Below, one piece after another: positions 24,401-37,440 of a DNA stretch of 64,000 nucleotides. The DNA is from Heracleum sosnowskyi (Eukaryota; Streptophyta; Magnoliopsida; Apiales; Apiaceae): assembly GCA_030848705.1 (NCBI GenBank), contig JAUIZM010000149.1, positions 1-64,000 of the forward strand. The letters are read 5' to 3'. A program made the translations under genes and the position numbers. The first letter of the stretch is position 1, and each line of letters begins with the position of its first letter. Below the pieces are notes generated by a model. That model was given only the letters and a program-made list of their open reading frames with translations, was not told the origin of the DNA and made no database searches.

Positions 24401-25138
24401 CCACGCAGACTTCTAATACACAGCGTTAGACAACTGCAGCCTTCTAATACAGACATGCTTCTACTTCACTGAATTAGCAACTACTGCCAATATGTAACAC
24501 CGGCCAGCTGTGCAGTGCCTTGAAAAATAATCTGGCAATGGAAAATATCCAAAAACCAAAGAATATAACGAATAAGCCTCAGGTTACATATTTGTTAGGA
24601 TGTATATATTTTGAACATGGAGTTTAAGACAAACATCTGGCTCCATATCCTTCTGAGAACCCAGGTTGGAAGTCATGGATTGCATGGATCACCATTTGGT
24701 TTGGAAATAAATAAATAAACAAATAATTTCCTACAAATATTTACGAGAAATATATTTGGTTTAATCTATTATAAATTAAAGTACCAAAAAACGAATCTCT
24801 ACAATTAATGTTAACTAATAGTATCAAATCCGGAATATCATCAAAAATTGCAGATAAAGAAACTAAATACTAACTAGTTATTATGTCATAATAGAAATTC
24901 TTCAAATGTAAGTACCAGACAAAAGATATTAGATAGGTTGGCAGTAGCATAAAGCAGTAAAGGTTTATTCATGCGCCGTATTTATAAAATCTTAAACTTG
25001 ATTTTTTTCAAGTCAAAATATAAAATCCTCCGGCGCTCAAAAGGCAGCAAGATGTTTTGAAACATAACCTTCCAGGAAGCCTGACAACTGGAATTTTACA
25101 CAATTTTATTTTTTGGAACAGATAAACTCACTACTCAT
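24401..25138. other. Spacer and 3' flank of gene B
   Basis: AT-rich sequence without coding potential or repeats I can name, apart from the polyadenylation signal of gene B near its right end. Confidence 0.5.
25105..25110 (-). terminator. Polyadenylation signal of gene B
   Basis: AATAAA on the minus strand 29-34 nt beyond the stop codon of the HPt gene at 25139. Confidence 0.45.
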
Positions 25139-28100
25139 CTATTCCACAATCGGCACTAACCCACCAGCAGCTACAATTCGTTGATCCAGCTGCATATGAC
25201 AAAGAATATATTATGTTTTAATCCAGGATTCCAAATTTCAAAAGTCGCAAAAGGACTTATATTATATTTTATACAGTGAAAAGAATGAAGAAAGAAGTTG
25301 GCCAAAATTACTTAGTTAAAACAGTGAGATAAATGTACTAATGAGTGTGCTGTGCTTTACCATGACCAATGTTTGGAGCTTGCTCTTCACAAGGTAGTAC
25401 TCATCTTTCAATTGTTGCATACATCTCAAGCACCTGTATCACAACTTTTGACAATAAGACATTAATATATGATACACAGGGACAACACAGTTTTCCCTTT
25501 TTTGGCAAGTCCATTACAACTTAATAATGTAGTCTTATATACGGGGTAATTCCTACCTGACCTAATATAGGATCTAAAATTAAATACAGAATTATTAAAA
25601 TATCGCACTACAAGAATATACAATTCTAACAACAGAAATTACCAACGGAAAACTGCCCGTCGGTAATTAACAACAGATTGCTAACACATTTCACATGGTT
25701 GAAAAGTCAAAGATATAGTGACAGACCGCTAACGGTTCAGTAATGAATCTGTGCCAACGGAAAAATCCGTTGAGAAACAAAGGCGCCAAAATTGCCCGCC
25801 CAAACTTGCCAATAGCTTGTCGACGGACTCCCAACAGAATTTTACCATCGGGGTTGTAACGAATTAACAACAGGCTGCAAAGGTATTACTAAGGAATTAA
25901 TAACGGATATATCTGTTGGTGCTTCCATTGGTAGTTCTATTAGCAGTTGGTTGCCGATCCGTTATAAAAGTATTGTAGATCGGCTACATTTATAAGATTA
26001 TTAAATCGTTTTAGTTCCGTTACTAAAGCGTTATAATTCTAGATCGGTTAGACTATTTCCGTTACTAATCCCTTGGTAGGGTCACCTTTTAAATTTATTA
26101 CCAACTACCTCCATCTACATTCTTAATTACGAGGGCTTTATTTCTAAAAAAATCACTCAGATCTAGTTCTTTTTCTTCTCCTCCGGTGCCCAGCTGCTGC
26201 TTCTTCAATATTCCTGCAAATTAAGCTGCAAATTAAGAGTTTCACACAGCATAATTAATTTTCTAATTATAAGGTTAGTTATTCTACATTCTCTGGTTTT
26301 GTATTTTAATTCTTAACATTGTTGATTTGGTGTAAAAGCATGTTTTTTTTAGTTAAGCAAATTGTAAATGCCGGCCTACAATTTCAATTCCCGCCTACAT
26401 ATTTTTGTAATTTTGGGCTCCCTCTTATGCGTTTATGCTCCCCGCGCGGGTGGTACTGGGAGTAGTTCGAGACTTGCCGTATTATTTATTTATTTATTTT
26501 GTTAAATACTTGCCATATTATCTTTCCATAAAGTAATTAGTATATGCATGTACGTAGTTAGTCTAATTTCTTTATATCGATAATCTCACTAATGTTAGTT
26601 TTTTTTTTTTGCCACATTACTAATGCTAGTTAGTTTAGTTGCACGAATAAACTTTTTAGTTATGAATGTTTTATTTTTTTTTCAGATTATTAGAAAGTTC
26701 AATATGAATAATGATCGAGCTTGGATGTATCAAAGACTAGATAGTCAAGGATGCTTAAATCCGGCATTTGTAAACGGGGTGGAAAATTTTATGGAATATG
26801 TAATATCTCGACCCTCGTCCTTGGATGGGATAAACATTCGATGTCCATGCTTCAATTGCAAGAATATTAAATTCTGGAATGCAGAGACAGTAAAATTGCA
26901 CTTATTGAAGAAAGGATTTGTAAGAAATTATTACGAGTGGGATCGACACGGAGAGCCATGTATTGTTAGACAAAGTGGAGAACCATCATCCACACATTAT
27001 TCCAATACTCAAGATAGAAGAGACGAGGACAACCTAATGTACAACATGGTGATGGATGCCGCCGGCCCGAGTTTTAATCCAGAGATGCCAAATCCAGGAG
27101 TACAGAAGTTGTATGATATTTTAGACTCTTCTAAGAGGGAGTTGTATGAAGGTTGTGAAACTTCTCAGCTGTCTGCCATGGCTCAGATGTTGAGTTTGAA
27201 GTCGAATCATCATTGGTCAGAGGCATGTTTTGATCAGACATCACAGTTCTTCAAAGGTGTCTTGCCTCAAGATAATACATTTTTTGATAGCTTTTACAGT
27301 ACGAAGAAGTACATGGAAGAATTGGGGCTTCCTTCTGAGCAGATTGATTGTTGTGTTAATGGGTGTATGATATATTGGGGTGAAGACATCAATATGGAGT
27401 GCTGTAAATTTTGTTCACATGCGAGATACAAATCAAGACTCAACAGATCCAAGAAGGAGAAAAAGAAAATACCTTTTAAGAGGATGATCTATTTTCCATT
27501 GGCACCAAGATTGCAAAGGTTGTATGCTTCGCCGACTACTGCAGCCCACATGAGATGGCATGCGGAACATTATCAAGAAGAAGGTGTGATGCGCCATTGT
27601 TCAGACTCAGAGGAATGGAAACAATTTGATAGAGCACATCCATCATTTTCCTCAGAGACGAGAAATGTTAGACTTGGACTTTCTGCTGATGGGTTTCAAC
27701 CATTTGGTGAAACTGGTAGACAATATTCTTCTTGGCCGATTATAGTGACTCCATATAATTTGCCTCCCTGGATGTGTTCAAAAGAACAGTATTTGTTTCT
27801 GTCTGTACTTGTGCCTGGACCTAAAAATCCAAAACAGAAGATAGATGTGTTCCTTCAACCATTGATTGCCGAGTTAAAAGAGTTGTGGGAAGTTGGTGTG
27901 GAGACTTGGGATAATTCTTTAAAACAGAATTTTCGTATGCGAGCTGCATTGATGTGGACTATCAGTGACTTCCCTGCTTATTCAATGTTGTCTGGATGGA
28001 AAACTGCTGGTCATTTAGCTTGTCCTCATTGTGCTCATGATCATGATGCTTATAATCTTTCACATGGTGGAAAGACTACATGGTTTGATAACCATCGAAA

Positions 28101-31100
28101 GTTTTTACCTGCCAATCATCCATTTCGAAAGAATAAAAATTGGTTTACCAAGGGAAAGACAGTGACTGAATCTGCCCCACCAGTGCGAACAGGTGAAGAT
28201 GTATTGCAAGAAATTGAGTCACTAGGTTTGATGAAAGTTACTGAATTGGGAAGTGATGAGCATAATGCTAAAGTCATTAAAGCTTACAATTGTGGATGGA
28301 AAAAAAGAAGCATCTTTTGGGATTTACCATATTGGAGGACATTATCAATTAGACATAATCTCGACGTTATGCATGTCGAGAAAAATGTCTTTGAAAATAT
28401 TTTCAACACTATCATGGCCATTGAAGGAAAAACCAAAGATAATTCAAAGGCAAGAGAAGATATTGCAATGATTTGTCGGAGACCCGAACTAGCAAAAGAT
28501 GAGTCGACACAAAAGTATCCGAAAGCATGTTATAGCTTGGATAAAAAGGAAAAAGAAAAAGTGTGTACATGGTTGAAAGAGCTGAAATTTCCAGATGGAT
28601 ATGTGTCAAATATGGGGCGTTGCATCAACATGAAGAAATACAAGTTATTTGGAATGAAAAGTCATGATTGTCACGTGTTTATGCAACGACTTCTTCCGAT
28701 TGCTTTTCGGGAATTTCTTCCGAATAATGTTTGGGAGGCTGTGACAGAATTAAGCTTTTTCTTCAGAGATCTCACATCAGCTACTTTGAAGATAAGTGAT
28801 ATGCATAAACTTCAAGAACAAATTCCGGTTATACTTTGCAAGTTAGAACGCATCTTTCCACCGTCATTGTTTGACTCAATGGAACATCTTTTGGTGCACT
28901 TGCCATATGAAGCACTCGTTGCAGGTCCTGTACAGTATCGTTGGATGTATCCTTTCGAAAGGTTTTTACGTCACTTGAAGAATAATGTGAAAAATAAAGC
29001 TCGGGTTGAAGGATCGATATGCAATGCTTTTTTGGTTGAAGAAGCTTCCACTTTTTGCTCACACTACTTTAAGCAACACGTTCAGACAAGACACAGAAAA
29101 GTTCCTAGAAACGATTCTAGTGGAGGTGGAGAGAGTTTTGGGGGAAACATTTCTATATTTTCTCATCCTGGTCGTTCACATGGGAGTGTCAGTACTCGTT
29201 ATCTTGATGATCGAGAATATATAGCAGCTCACAATTATATCTTGTTTAATTGCCCAGAAGTTGCACCATATACTGAGTAGGTTTATTTTTTAGCACACAC
29301 TTATTTGTCCCCATTAATGAATATTAGTCAAATATCTGATTTTTATTTTTTGTGTAATCAGGATTTTCATAAATCAACTTCGGGAGCACAATCCACATAT
29401 AACTAGTGTTGAAGTTGATCGGTGCTTGGAAAGTAATTTTGCAACATGGTTTAAGCATTATGTAAGTTAATTGGTACTTTTATAATCTATACAGTTACTA
29501 GTAATATGTTATGGCGGAAAACATGATTTGAATTATAGGGTAAGTAATATTGTGAGTCTGAGTGTGCATTGCCAGGGCATTTAAGTGTAATTAAATTAGG
29601 GCATATTAATTATGTTTGTTTATATTAATTCTAACAGTGTTTTTATATGTAGTCGATGAGTCCAAAGAAACCTAGAGGTGGTGCAAGTCCTGATGACGAG
29701 GGTATTGCTGACAAGGGTACTGGTTTTTTTCAATTTGCGAGTCCAAAGAAACGTAAGAGGGGCGTAAGTGCTGGTTGTGATGGCTTTGCTCAGGTGAAGT
29801 TTTGAATTAAAATTTATACTTTAAATTCAAGTTGTTTCTATGTATAGTAGAAAGTTTACTCAGTATGGTGCATTTTTTATATTGTAGATTGCGAATAAAA
29901 AGAAACGTAGTCAAAGTGCAAATAAAAGGAAGCATAGTCAGAGCGTTAATGTTGTCAAAGGGGATGGTTTTGCTCCTAAAAGTCAGGTGACTAAGACATC
30001 AATTGAGAAAGTCATTATTTATAGAACTTATGTCTACTCTTAAGTAACTGATAGAGCTGATAGAAGCTTAGTTAGAGTGTTAATGTTGTTTCACTATTGC
30101 AGATTATGAATAAAAGGAAGCGTTGTTGGAGCGCAAATGTTGGCAAAGAGGACGGCATTGATGCTAACAGTCAGAACACTAAGACATCCATTGAAAAAGC
30201 TGGTTACACTGACCAAGTAAGTCGTTAGTGAGTACGAAGTAGCTTAATTGTATCATATAAGTCGTTACTGAAGTATCAAGTACTGAACTCTTTTGCTCTG
30301 CTCTTCCAGAATGAATGTCTTTCCAAATCTGATATTAAAGTACAGGAAAGAAATTATGACATGGCAGACAATATTTTGAAGGAATAAACTAGAATAGAGT
30401 TTCTTTATAGTTGTGTCATGTGTGTAATAACATATTGCAATAGAAATAAAATGCGAGATTCACCCACACACACTGTCAACAATGCACACACATGCACTGA
30501 TGCACACAGCAGAGTTTTACACAGGGGTGACACATTCATGATGCCCCTAGGATTCCTCAGGAGTCAGGAGATAACTAAGTGAGTAATTGTGCTGTGAAAT
30601 TCTCAGTACGCAACTCTTGAAAGTAACACATTACCAAATCTCTTCTTTTTTCCAGTAAAAATACAAATATGTCATTAATCCTTTACCAGCTCAAGTTCTG
30701 CTACATCATAAATGTACACACAGTCATCAATTTCTACTAGTATACTATTTGAAAACTAAAATAAACTGAGTGTAGATAGTTGCAGATTGTAGATAGTAAC
30801 TAATAAACTTCTTATATTCCATTTCTAGTTAATTGATATAAAGCCAACCTGATATACACTGAATCCAGAAAATAATCAGGTGAACATGGTCTTCACATGG
30901 AACTACTGCTATGAATATTTAGTTCCCAGGTTACATTAATTTACAAAAATGTATTAAATTAGTTGGTCATTCAGTTTTTTAATTTATCTCATCTTTTTAT
31001 TACAGGCACGAATGAGGAGGGTTATGAACCGTACTGAAAATGTGCCGGCACGTCCAGGACAGGGCGTATCGGCTCCTGGACAGGGCGTAACGGCTCTTGG

Positions 31101-34100
31101 ACAGAGCGCACCGGCTCATTCTGAACAGCGCGTACAAGTTCAATCTGAACAGCGCATTCCCACTGGATCTGGACAACACATTCCTGCTCAATCTAAACAG
31201 CACGTTCGTGCTCATTCTGAACAAGGTACTGGACAATCTCGATTGCCAATACGTTTACCATCTCAGTCGGGGCTTCACTCACCAACACAATCAAGACAGC
31301 GCACATCACAATCTGGACAAAGCACACCTAATGAATCACGACAACTCACTGCTCAATCACGTCAACACACACCTGAAGCCCAATCACGCCAACTCCAACA
31401 TACACCTGAAGCTCAATCACGACAACATACAATTGGTGCTCAATCAGAACCAGTTGAGAACACGCCAACTCCATCACATCCAAGCATACTAAATGTATCC
31501 TCTACATCTGCTAATGGTTATGTACGTTGGGATATTGGCTTGGAACAAGGGGATGGAAGGGTTCGGTTAGAAGTCATTAAAGGAACGTAAGTTTCGAGTT
31601 CCTAAAAAAACATCTACATAGTGAATTATTTTCTGTTTTTCCATGTCATGCAATGATATTAAATTGCCTTACATTAATTTTATTTATTTGTGTTAGATTG
31701 GAACCTTCGAATGTTTGCTCTAAAAGGAATCGACTAATCATGTATGAGCGACTTGAGCCTACCGGATACAATTGGAAGTGTGTTTCAAAAGAAACTAAAG
31801 ATTTTTATTTTGAAGAATTCAAGGTAATTATACCTTTTTAATCTATTGTAATGTTGTTTTTAATCTATTGTAATGTAGTATATGAGTCTTCTTTTTTTAT
31901 TATAGAAATATTTTGTGTGGAGGCAATCCGATGCTGTTATTTACAAAGGTTGGCTGGCAAATGCAAGGAGGAAGTATTGTGAAGTTGTTTCGATAGCTCG
32001 TGGTAACTGGGAAAATCACAACAGACGAGATAATAGAATTGGCTTGGATGTTTATTTGAGTTGGGTTGAGTTCTGGAAAACGGACGATTTTAAAAAAAAA
32101 TCTTCGATTCAGAAAAGTAATCGTCGTAGCGGGGTTGATGGCCGCCCTTCGACACATACGAGTGGTTCCGCTTCTCATAGGGTAGTTGCAGCTCGTGTGG
32201 TAGGCTTTATAATCTTGTTTTGACATAATTCTCATTTAATTTCTTAAAAACGATATTTTTGTGCTCTACAATTTGTAATTTATTTTTGCAGAAAGTACAG
32301 TACAAGCGTGACCCTACTGCTGATGAGATCTTTTACTTGACACACACCAGGCGTGTGAAGAAAAAGAAGAATCCGATTGCTGAGGCTAGAGAAATTGGTC
32401 TGGATGATGAGGATGTCGAGGGTGGCGAGGATGACGAGAATTTTGAAGTTGTATGGGTCGACCAAAAAAGCCAACGAATATATGTGAGTTTTAATTTATA
32501 ATTTTCAGAATATTAATGTAGTTTTTTTCACAGAACCAAAAAAGAAGTTTTATGTCATGTAAAAATCCAATATCTGAAATTATTAATTATTAGCAACCCA
32601 CGTAGCAACAGTAGCAGCAGGGTAGCAAAATTAATAGTTTAAACTATAAACTATAAACTATAAACGTAGCAGCAGGTTTTTCCTCACGAGAGTCGAGAGG
32701 AAGATAAAGATGAAGATCCATAATAGTTTAAACTATAAACTGGCAATTAGATTATGAACAGAAGACAGCTTAGATTTACCCTGGTATTTATGCTAACATA
32801 TATGTTACGTCAAATTCAACTTTTTTAGTTATTTGTCTATTCCAGGCTGTTGGTTTTTTTCACGGACCTGGATTGGATTTTGATTGATAGATGATTCCAC
32901 TTTAGTATGACTTACTACTGACACCTTTTGTCTACAAATTTCTTGTTCTGATTAGTTGATTGGTTAATCATTTCATTTCTATTAGTCTGCTAGGTATTCT
33001 TAACTCTGCATGCAACATGCATTTAGATTTATATTAACCTGATTAGTGATTACCTGATCATGCTTACTTGTCAAAGGCATGATTGCAAACAAAGACCAAT
33101 CATTCGGGATAAATGTTTATATCTTGTTTATTTAGTGATATAAATACTAGATAAAGTATGTTGGTGAACTTCGTTGTTCGATTTTGATTTATTCGGAGAT
33201 GTATTAAAAAACATAAAATGCATGTGAAATTTATGAAAATAGTGAGGTGTTTGTGTTCCTCCTGCATGTTTTAGTTGTACTAATTATTGTTGTATACAGG
33301 AAACTTTCCTAGCGCTTCTTGAGTTGCAGGAGAAATCCGGGCAGCCTGTTGATAGAAATGCTCTATTTCTTGAGGCAGTTGGAGGTTTTGACAAGAAAAA
33401 TAGGGTATATGGAATTGGTTCATCACAGAGCCTCTTTTATGCGAAGTCTGAAGTTATGCCTTGCTCTTCATTTTCTGCCAGTGAAGAGGAAAATGAAAGG
33501 CTGACGCACCAATTGAGTGAGATGAACAATCGGATGATGGCAATGGAAAAGCAATTAGCCGCGATTACTCAGTCTACAGCACTCCGATTCGGACGTCCTC
33601 AATCCCCTTCCAGTTCAGATGGTGGTCAAGATGATTCAGATGGTCAAGAAGATGATGGTCAAGATTCAGATGGTCAAGAAGATGATTCAGATGGCCAAGA
33701 AGATGATTCAAATGGTCAAGATGACAATTAGTTTTAAATTAAGTATGTTCGCTATATGCACTTGGACTTAGAACCTAATATGTATGTTGGTATGGTTTAG
33801 TAATTAGTATAATTGGTATGGTTTAGACCTATAAAACTGATTGGCAAATCTTGGTATGTTGGATATGCTATTATATCCTAGTATTTAAATATAGGGCTAG
33901 AGTGATGTAACTCTTAGCCCCATTTTGAATTTGTATTATCCACTATGAAGTAAAATAGACTTTTGTCATCTTTTGTCATCTTTTGTTGGTTGATATCTTT
34001 TATTTGTATAGATGTGTAAAAATGTACAGATTTATAAAAGCACCATGATTATGTTCTGTTGCAAGAATTGCTTACGAGTTATCCGTTGGGAGAGTGTTGC

Positions 34101-36959
34101 TAACAAAACTATACGTGTCTCTTTGCATTGCTTACGGATTATCCGTTAGGAATTTGTTACTAAATTTAACAACGGAAATTGCATTGGCATATGGCTGCTA
34201 ATAATACCAACAGACTATCCGTTAGGAAATCGTTACTAAATTTTAACAACGGAAATGCCATTGGAATATGGTTGCTAATAATGCCAATAGATTGGAAATT
34301 GTTGCTATATCTAGCAACGAATATTTTGTTACCATTTAGTTGCTAATAATACTAACAGAATATTCGGTTACTAAGTTGGTTGGGATACTGTTATTTCTAA
34401 AAACAAGAACTTTGTTGTTATTTCGTTGATATTCCGTTGTAAAATTTAGTGACGAAGACAATTCCGTTGGTAGAGACTTCCCAACGACGTTTACTGCAAC
34501 CGACCGTTTCGGTGGCCATTCCGTTGGCACAGTGTCTTAGTAACGGATTTCCTTAATCTACCAACGGAATTTTCTGTTGTTAAAACTAAATATTCTTGTA
34601 GTGTCGTGACCAACTGACCATGTAATAGCATAAAATTCTTTTTGTATGAAAATTTGTACTCAAAGAGCTATTTTAAGTTCCTTTTCCCATGGCCTAAATT
34701 TATTAGGATTTCATCACACTCTCTGGAGCAGCTATTTTAGAATGTCAAAGTAGTCATCTAGATATACTTCAGTTGCAAAAGTGCTTAACACAAAGGAGAT
34801 GTATGTGTACATATAAAAATATGCATTCCCTAGTTTCTGTGCATAATATGATATTCAACACACACAAATGTATTATAAGCAAAAGGGTCATTAACTTTGA
34901 TATGTAGACATTAATGAGTATTTACTGTTTGTTTCTTCTTTAAATAACAAGTATCCTTGGACTTGGCCACTGTGGCTATGCCCCGGAATTGAAGTTCAGC
35001 ACAGGAATGTGCGTAGCACTGAAATTTTTTGTGCGCAATCGTTGCAATACAAAATTATCAGCAGTACAAGTTCTAAAATATTTTGTACAGAAGAATTATT
35101 GTGCTAGAGTGAAAAGAAAGACTAACCCTTCCAAGTTCTTGGATTTGTAACAAGATCTGAAGGTAACACAAACGTTGTTCATTCTTTGAGTACCGAGGCT
35201 GTTATATAGAAAATTAAAAGTCAACACCTTAAAAATTAACCAATAACAATAACATAGAGCGAATGAAACAAACACAATGTTGCCCACAGAAAGACAAAAA
35301 ATTTAGCAAACACAAACGTACAGTAGAAAAAGAATATAACACGGGAAAGTTGTAATAAACAGCGGAACTATAAGTAGGAATGTAATTCCATGGACAAAAG
35401 TACAATTGCTGTATATTAAACATCACAATATGTTTTTTATTCCAAATATGGAGTGCTCTTTATGAATCAGGCCAACAGATAAAAAACTCCTAATAAATAA
35501 TTTTTCCACATCAAACCAAGTACAAATTGATTTCTATAGAAGTAAAGGGATGGCATGAAAACCAAATAAAAGGACTCCTATATATAAATCATGATACAAA
35601 ATCACAATTTCATATATGAGAAGTTCACTACTGTAATGAACTGTTATAAAATGAATCTCTGCAATATGTTGCTGTGTGAAACACCATCATACCTTAAGTT
35701 GTCTACATGTTTATACAAGTACTCAATACAGATTTTTTGAGTTGAATTTATTCGTATCCTGGGTCTTTCATTTATTCCGATATCAAATGTATTACAAAAT
35801 TAGAGCTGTAGTCAGTTGACTACCAAACATATATCATAGAAAAGTAGATCACATCATATATGGACAGTTGAACATAATTTATTCTGAACAGAGATTGCAT
35901 GATACAAAACCCCAAATGGTGATATGCAATTAAAAAAAACTAAATAGTGCTAGTGGATTTGGTGCATGGTTCTTTCGGTTAAGGCTTCGTTGTTGTCTAT
36001 ATGGAAGGTGACAGGCAACCACGAATGATGATTTTGGTGGGAGTATCAGAGGCTGGAAATATATAATCCAAGCTTTTCGAGTTTTTTAGAGCATCAATAC
36101 AGAAACCAGTAGTCTACTTTTGGCTTTTCCTATTTTGGTGTAAATATGCGATGATAAAATAAATGGATATTTCTCTTTCAATGAATAAACTATGTTCCGG
36201 TTTATGATTGTAAGCAGAATAGAAAATGGTTCAGCGCAAGCAAGCAAGCAACCAAGGTGAATTTGGATTTTGTGCGACATAATTGGGGTCTATTGTAAAC
36301 ATTGCTTAAACAAGAAAGGGTTTGATATTGTGATCTAACATGATTCCCCATCCCACGCCTGTATAAAAACCCTAAACTGAACAGGCTAGTGATACTGACA
36401 TGGCCAATAAGATTCTAACTCAATGGTAATAAGTGATCAAGTACATTTGTAACACAAATGGAGCCTTGTCAATAGTTGAGAATGTAAGAGAGGAGACCTT
36501 AAGTTACAATCGTAGAGCTCGACGGCAATATCATGAACTTTCTCATAATCAACATCCTTTTGGTCACTGTTTGATCAAATAAACCAATGCAAATAAGATA
36601 CAAAATTGTACATAAAATAAATTGAAAATATTATAAATGAAAACTTACAAAGCGGTGGTTAAATTGTGCAGACACCTCTCTGAATCTTCAAAGTAAAGGG
36701 CTAGTAATTCACTCACGAACTGTGCTTCATCTTCTCCTAGCATCTGAATATTTTGGAATTGATTTTCCAATAGCCCCTATATTTTTATGTAAAGAAAAAC
36801 AACATGTTTGATCAATCATGATTTTCTGTTTGCTTGGGGTTATATTTATGTTTATAGATAATATATAAAGATTAAAAAGGAATTAAAAAAACTTACCTCG
36901 CTGTAAAGAGATGACAAGAAATCAACATACTGCTGCTGCAATTGATTCACCGTTTCCAT
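25139..36959 (-). CDS. Pseudo-HPt (AHP-like) phosphotransfer protein, copy B, complete; intron 4 carries a 9-kb CACTA
   Basis: Exons on the minus strand: 36959-36897, 36776-36649, 36566-36498, 35198-35127, 25433-25361, 25189-25139. They total 456 nt, giving 151 residues, the usual AHP length. Every intron is GT-AG with the phases seen in copies A and C. C-terminal exons encode CLRCMQQLKDEYYLVKSKL and LDQRIVAAGGLVPIVE, classic HPt endings. The active-site helix reads AVELYDCNLSLG, so the phospho-accepting His is Val. The exons visible in A are nearly identical (one visible change is Ile to Thr after LG in exon 4). Intron 4 is about 9.7 kb because of the CACTA insertion, which runs on the opposite strand. 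Correct splicing would be needed for a product, and the open frame argues the gene is or recently was functional. Role inferred: non-phosphorylatable competitor in cytokinin signalling, as for AHP6. Confidence 0.78.
26274..26685 (+). other. Putative 5' leader intron of the tnp2-type gene
   Basis: Donor AAG|GTTAGT at 26274 and acceptor TTTTTTTTCAG ending at 26685, between the subterminal repeats and the start codon at 26704. Inferred from splice-site appearance only. Confidence 0.4.
26704..30387 (+). CDS. CACTA tnp2-type transposase (TNPD-like) with repeated basic C-terminal exons
   Basis: Catalytic transposase of CACTA1. Proposed exons: 26704-29276, 29362-29461, 29653-29793, 29888-29986, 30103-30216, 30310-30387; GT-AG, 1,034 residues. 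I start at ATG 26704 (MNNDRAWMYQ) because a 5' leader intron probably ends at 26685. Domains: Transpos_assoc at the N-terminus (NIRCPCFNCKN), the tnp2 transposase core (residues ~200-480; LGLSADGFQPFGETGRQYSS, PPWMCSKEQYLFLSVLVPGP), HNLDVMHVEKNVFENI, then DUF4218 (~640-770; LPIAFREFLPNNVWEAV, HLLVHLPYEALVAGPVQYRW). The final four exons, all phase 0, encode Lys/Arg-rich units such as ASPKKRKRG, IANKKKRSQ and IMNKRKRCW, which look like repeated nuclear localisation signals. The usual DUF4216 tail is not seen. Confidence 0.85.
30388..31011. other. Spacer between the two CACTA1 genes
   Basis: Non-coding and AT-rich, with a CA-rich patch at 30459-30510 (ACACACACTG, ACACACATGCACTGATGCAC). It would contain the 3' end of the first gene and the promoter or first intron of the second. 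Confidence 0.5.
31012..33731 (+). CDS. CACTA TNPA-like protein (plant En/Spm Transposase_24 family)
   Basis: Second gene of CACTA1. Proposed exons: 31012-31586, 31697-31823, 31906-32199, 32292-32483, 33300-33731; GT-AG and in phase, 539 residues. The N-terminal ~150 residues are a Gln/Ser/His-rich minisatellite-coded region with repeating SEQ/SRQH units. The conserved core follows (LEPSNVCSKRN, VSKETKDFYFEEFK, KYFVWRQSD, RRDNRIGLDVYLSWVEFWK, YKRDPTADEIFYLTHTRR, ALFLEAVGGFDKKNRVYGIG). A short coiled coil (EENERLTHQLSEMNNRM) and an acidic SDGQEDD repeat close the protein. It is likely the protein that binds the subterminal repeats. The 5' transcript end is unknown; an acceptor-like TTACAG ends at 31005, so an upstream exon is possible. 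Confidence 0.82.
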
Positions 36960-36996
36960 GTTTCCCTGCTTTCTTCTAAACTCCGATTTGTATATG

Positions 36997-37049
36997 TTAA
37001 AGATATATGTAAAGATATATGTGAATATCATATATCTTTAACGTGAACA
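36997..37049. mobile_element. 53-bp hairpin insertion in the 5' leader of gene B
   Basis: Copy B has 60 extra bases relative to copy A just upstream of the start codon: a short palindromic insert (GTTAAAGATATATG near one end, CATATATCTTTAAC near the other) flanked by GTATATG at 36990-36996 and 37050-37056. A single GTATATG occupies the site in copy A. Confidence 0.7.
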
Positions 37050-37096
37050 GTATATGCAAGTACTACACTCTTACATTCAGTTTGCTCCTTGCGTTG

Positions 37097-37103
37097 TTTT
37101 ATA
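37097..37103 (-). promoter_or_regulatory. TATA box of gene B
   Basis: TATAAAA on the minus strand, displaced to 138-144 nt upstream of the ATG by the 53-bp hairpin insertion. A Stowaway-like MITE remnant begins at 37104, directly upstream. Confidence 0.45.
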
Positions 37104-37355
37104 CTCCCTCCGTCGGCGTTCAAAAAAATATATAAAATATATAAAAAATGAGTAAAGTTAGATGAAAAATGGGTAAAGTGGTGGGACCATCAATATTTAA
37201 TAATAAATTTGAGTTGTTTTATATTATTATAGAATAGAGATTGGGGAGAAAAGTAGCGGATGTAATAATGTTTTATATTATTAAAAGTTATTATTTTTGA
37301 AATATATAGAAATGAGTGGGACATCCCAAATTGAAACTGTATAGAAAGGAATGAG
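37104..37355. mobile_element. Stowaway-like MITE remnant upstream of gene B
   Basis: Paralogue of 3094-3340: starts CTCCCTCCGTCGGCG after TA and lacks the other terminus. Confidence 0.6.
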
Positions 37356-37440
37356 ACAAACTTGAGCCAAATTGGCCATATCCAACAAATATTCTCAAAA
37401 AATCTCTCCAATTCTTTTAATTATTAATAGAATAATGCTA

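Larger units (their letters stand above)
25606..34603 (+). mobile_element. Autonomous-type CACTA (EnSpm) element, CACTA1
   Basis: 8,998 bp. It begins CACTACAAGAATAT and ends ATATTCTTGTAGTG, with inverted homology extending about 30 bp (TAACAACAGAAA shared further in). It is flanked by TCG at 25603-25605 and 34604-34606, and the paralogous empty site in block A reads ATATCGTGACC at 88-98. Subterminal regions (25606-26100 and 34060-34603) are packed with AACGGA/TCCGTT motifs, expected binding sites for the TNPA-like protein. It encodes two genes on the plus strand, tnp2-type then TNPA-like, both with open frames, so it may still be active. Confidence 0.95.

Noticed and set aside
31000..31236. 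Minus-strand open frame opposite the TNPA-like gene
   Set aside because: Shadow of the Gln/Ser-rich minisatellite exon on the plus strand; no independent support.
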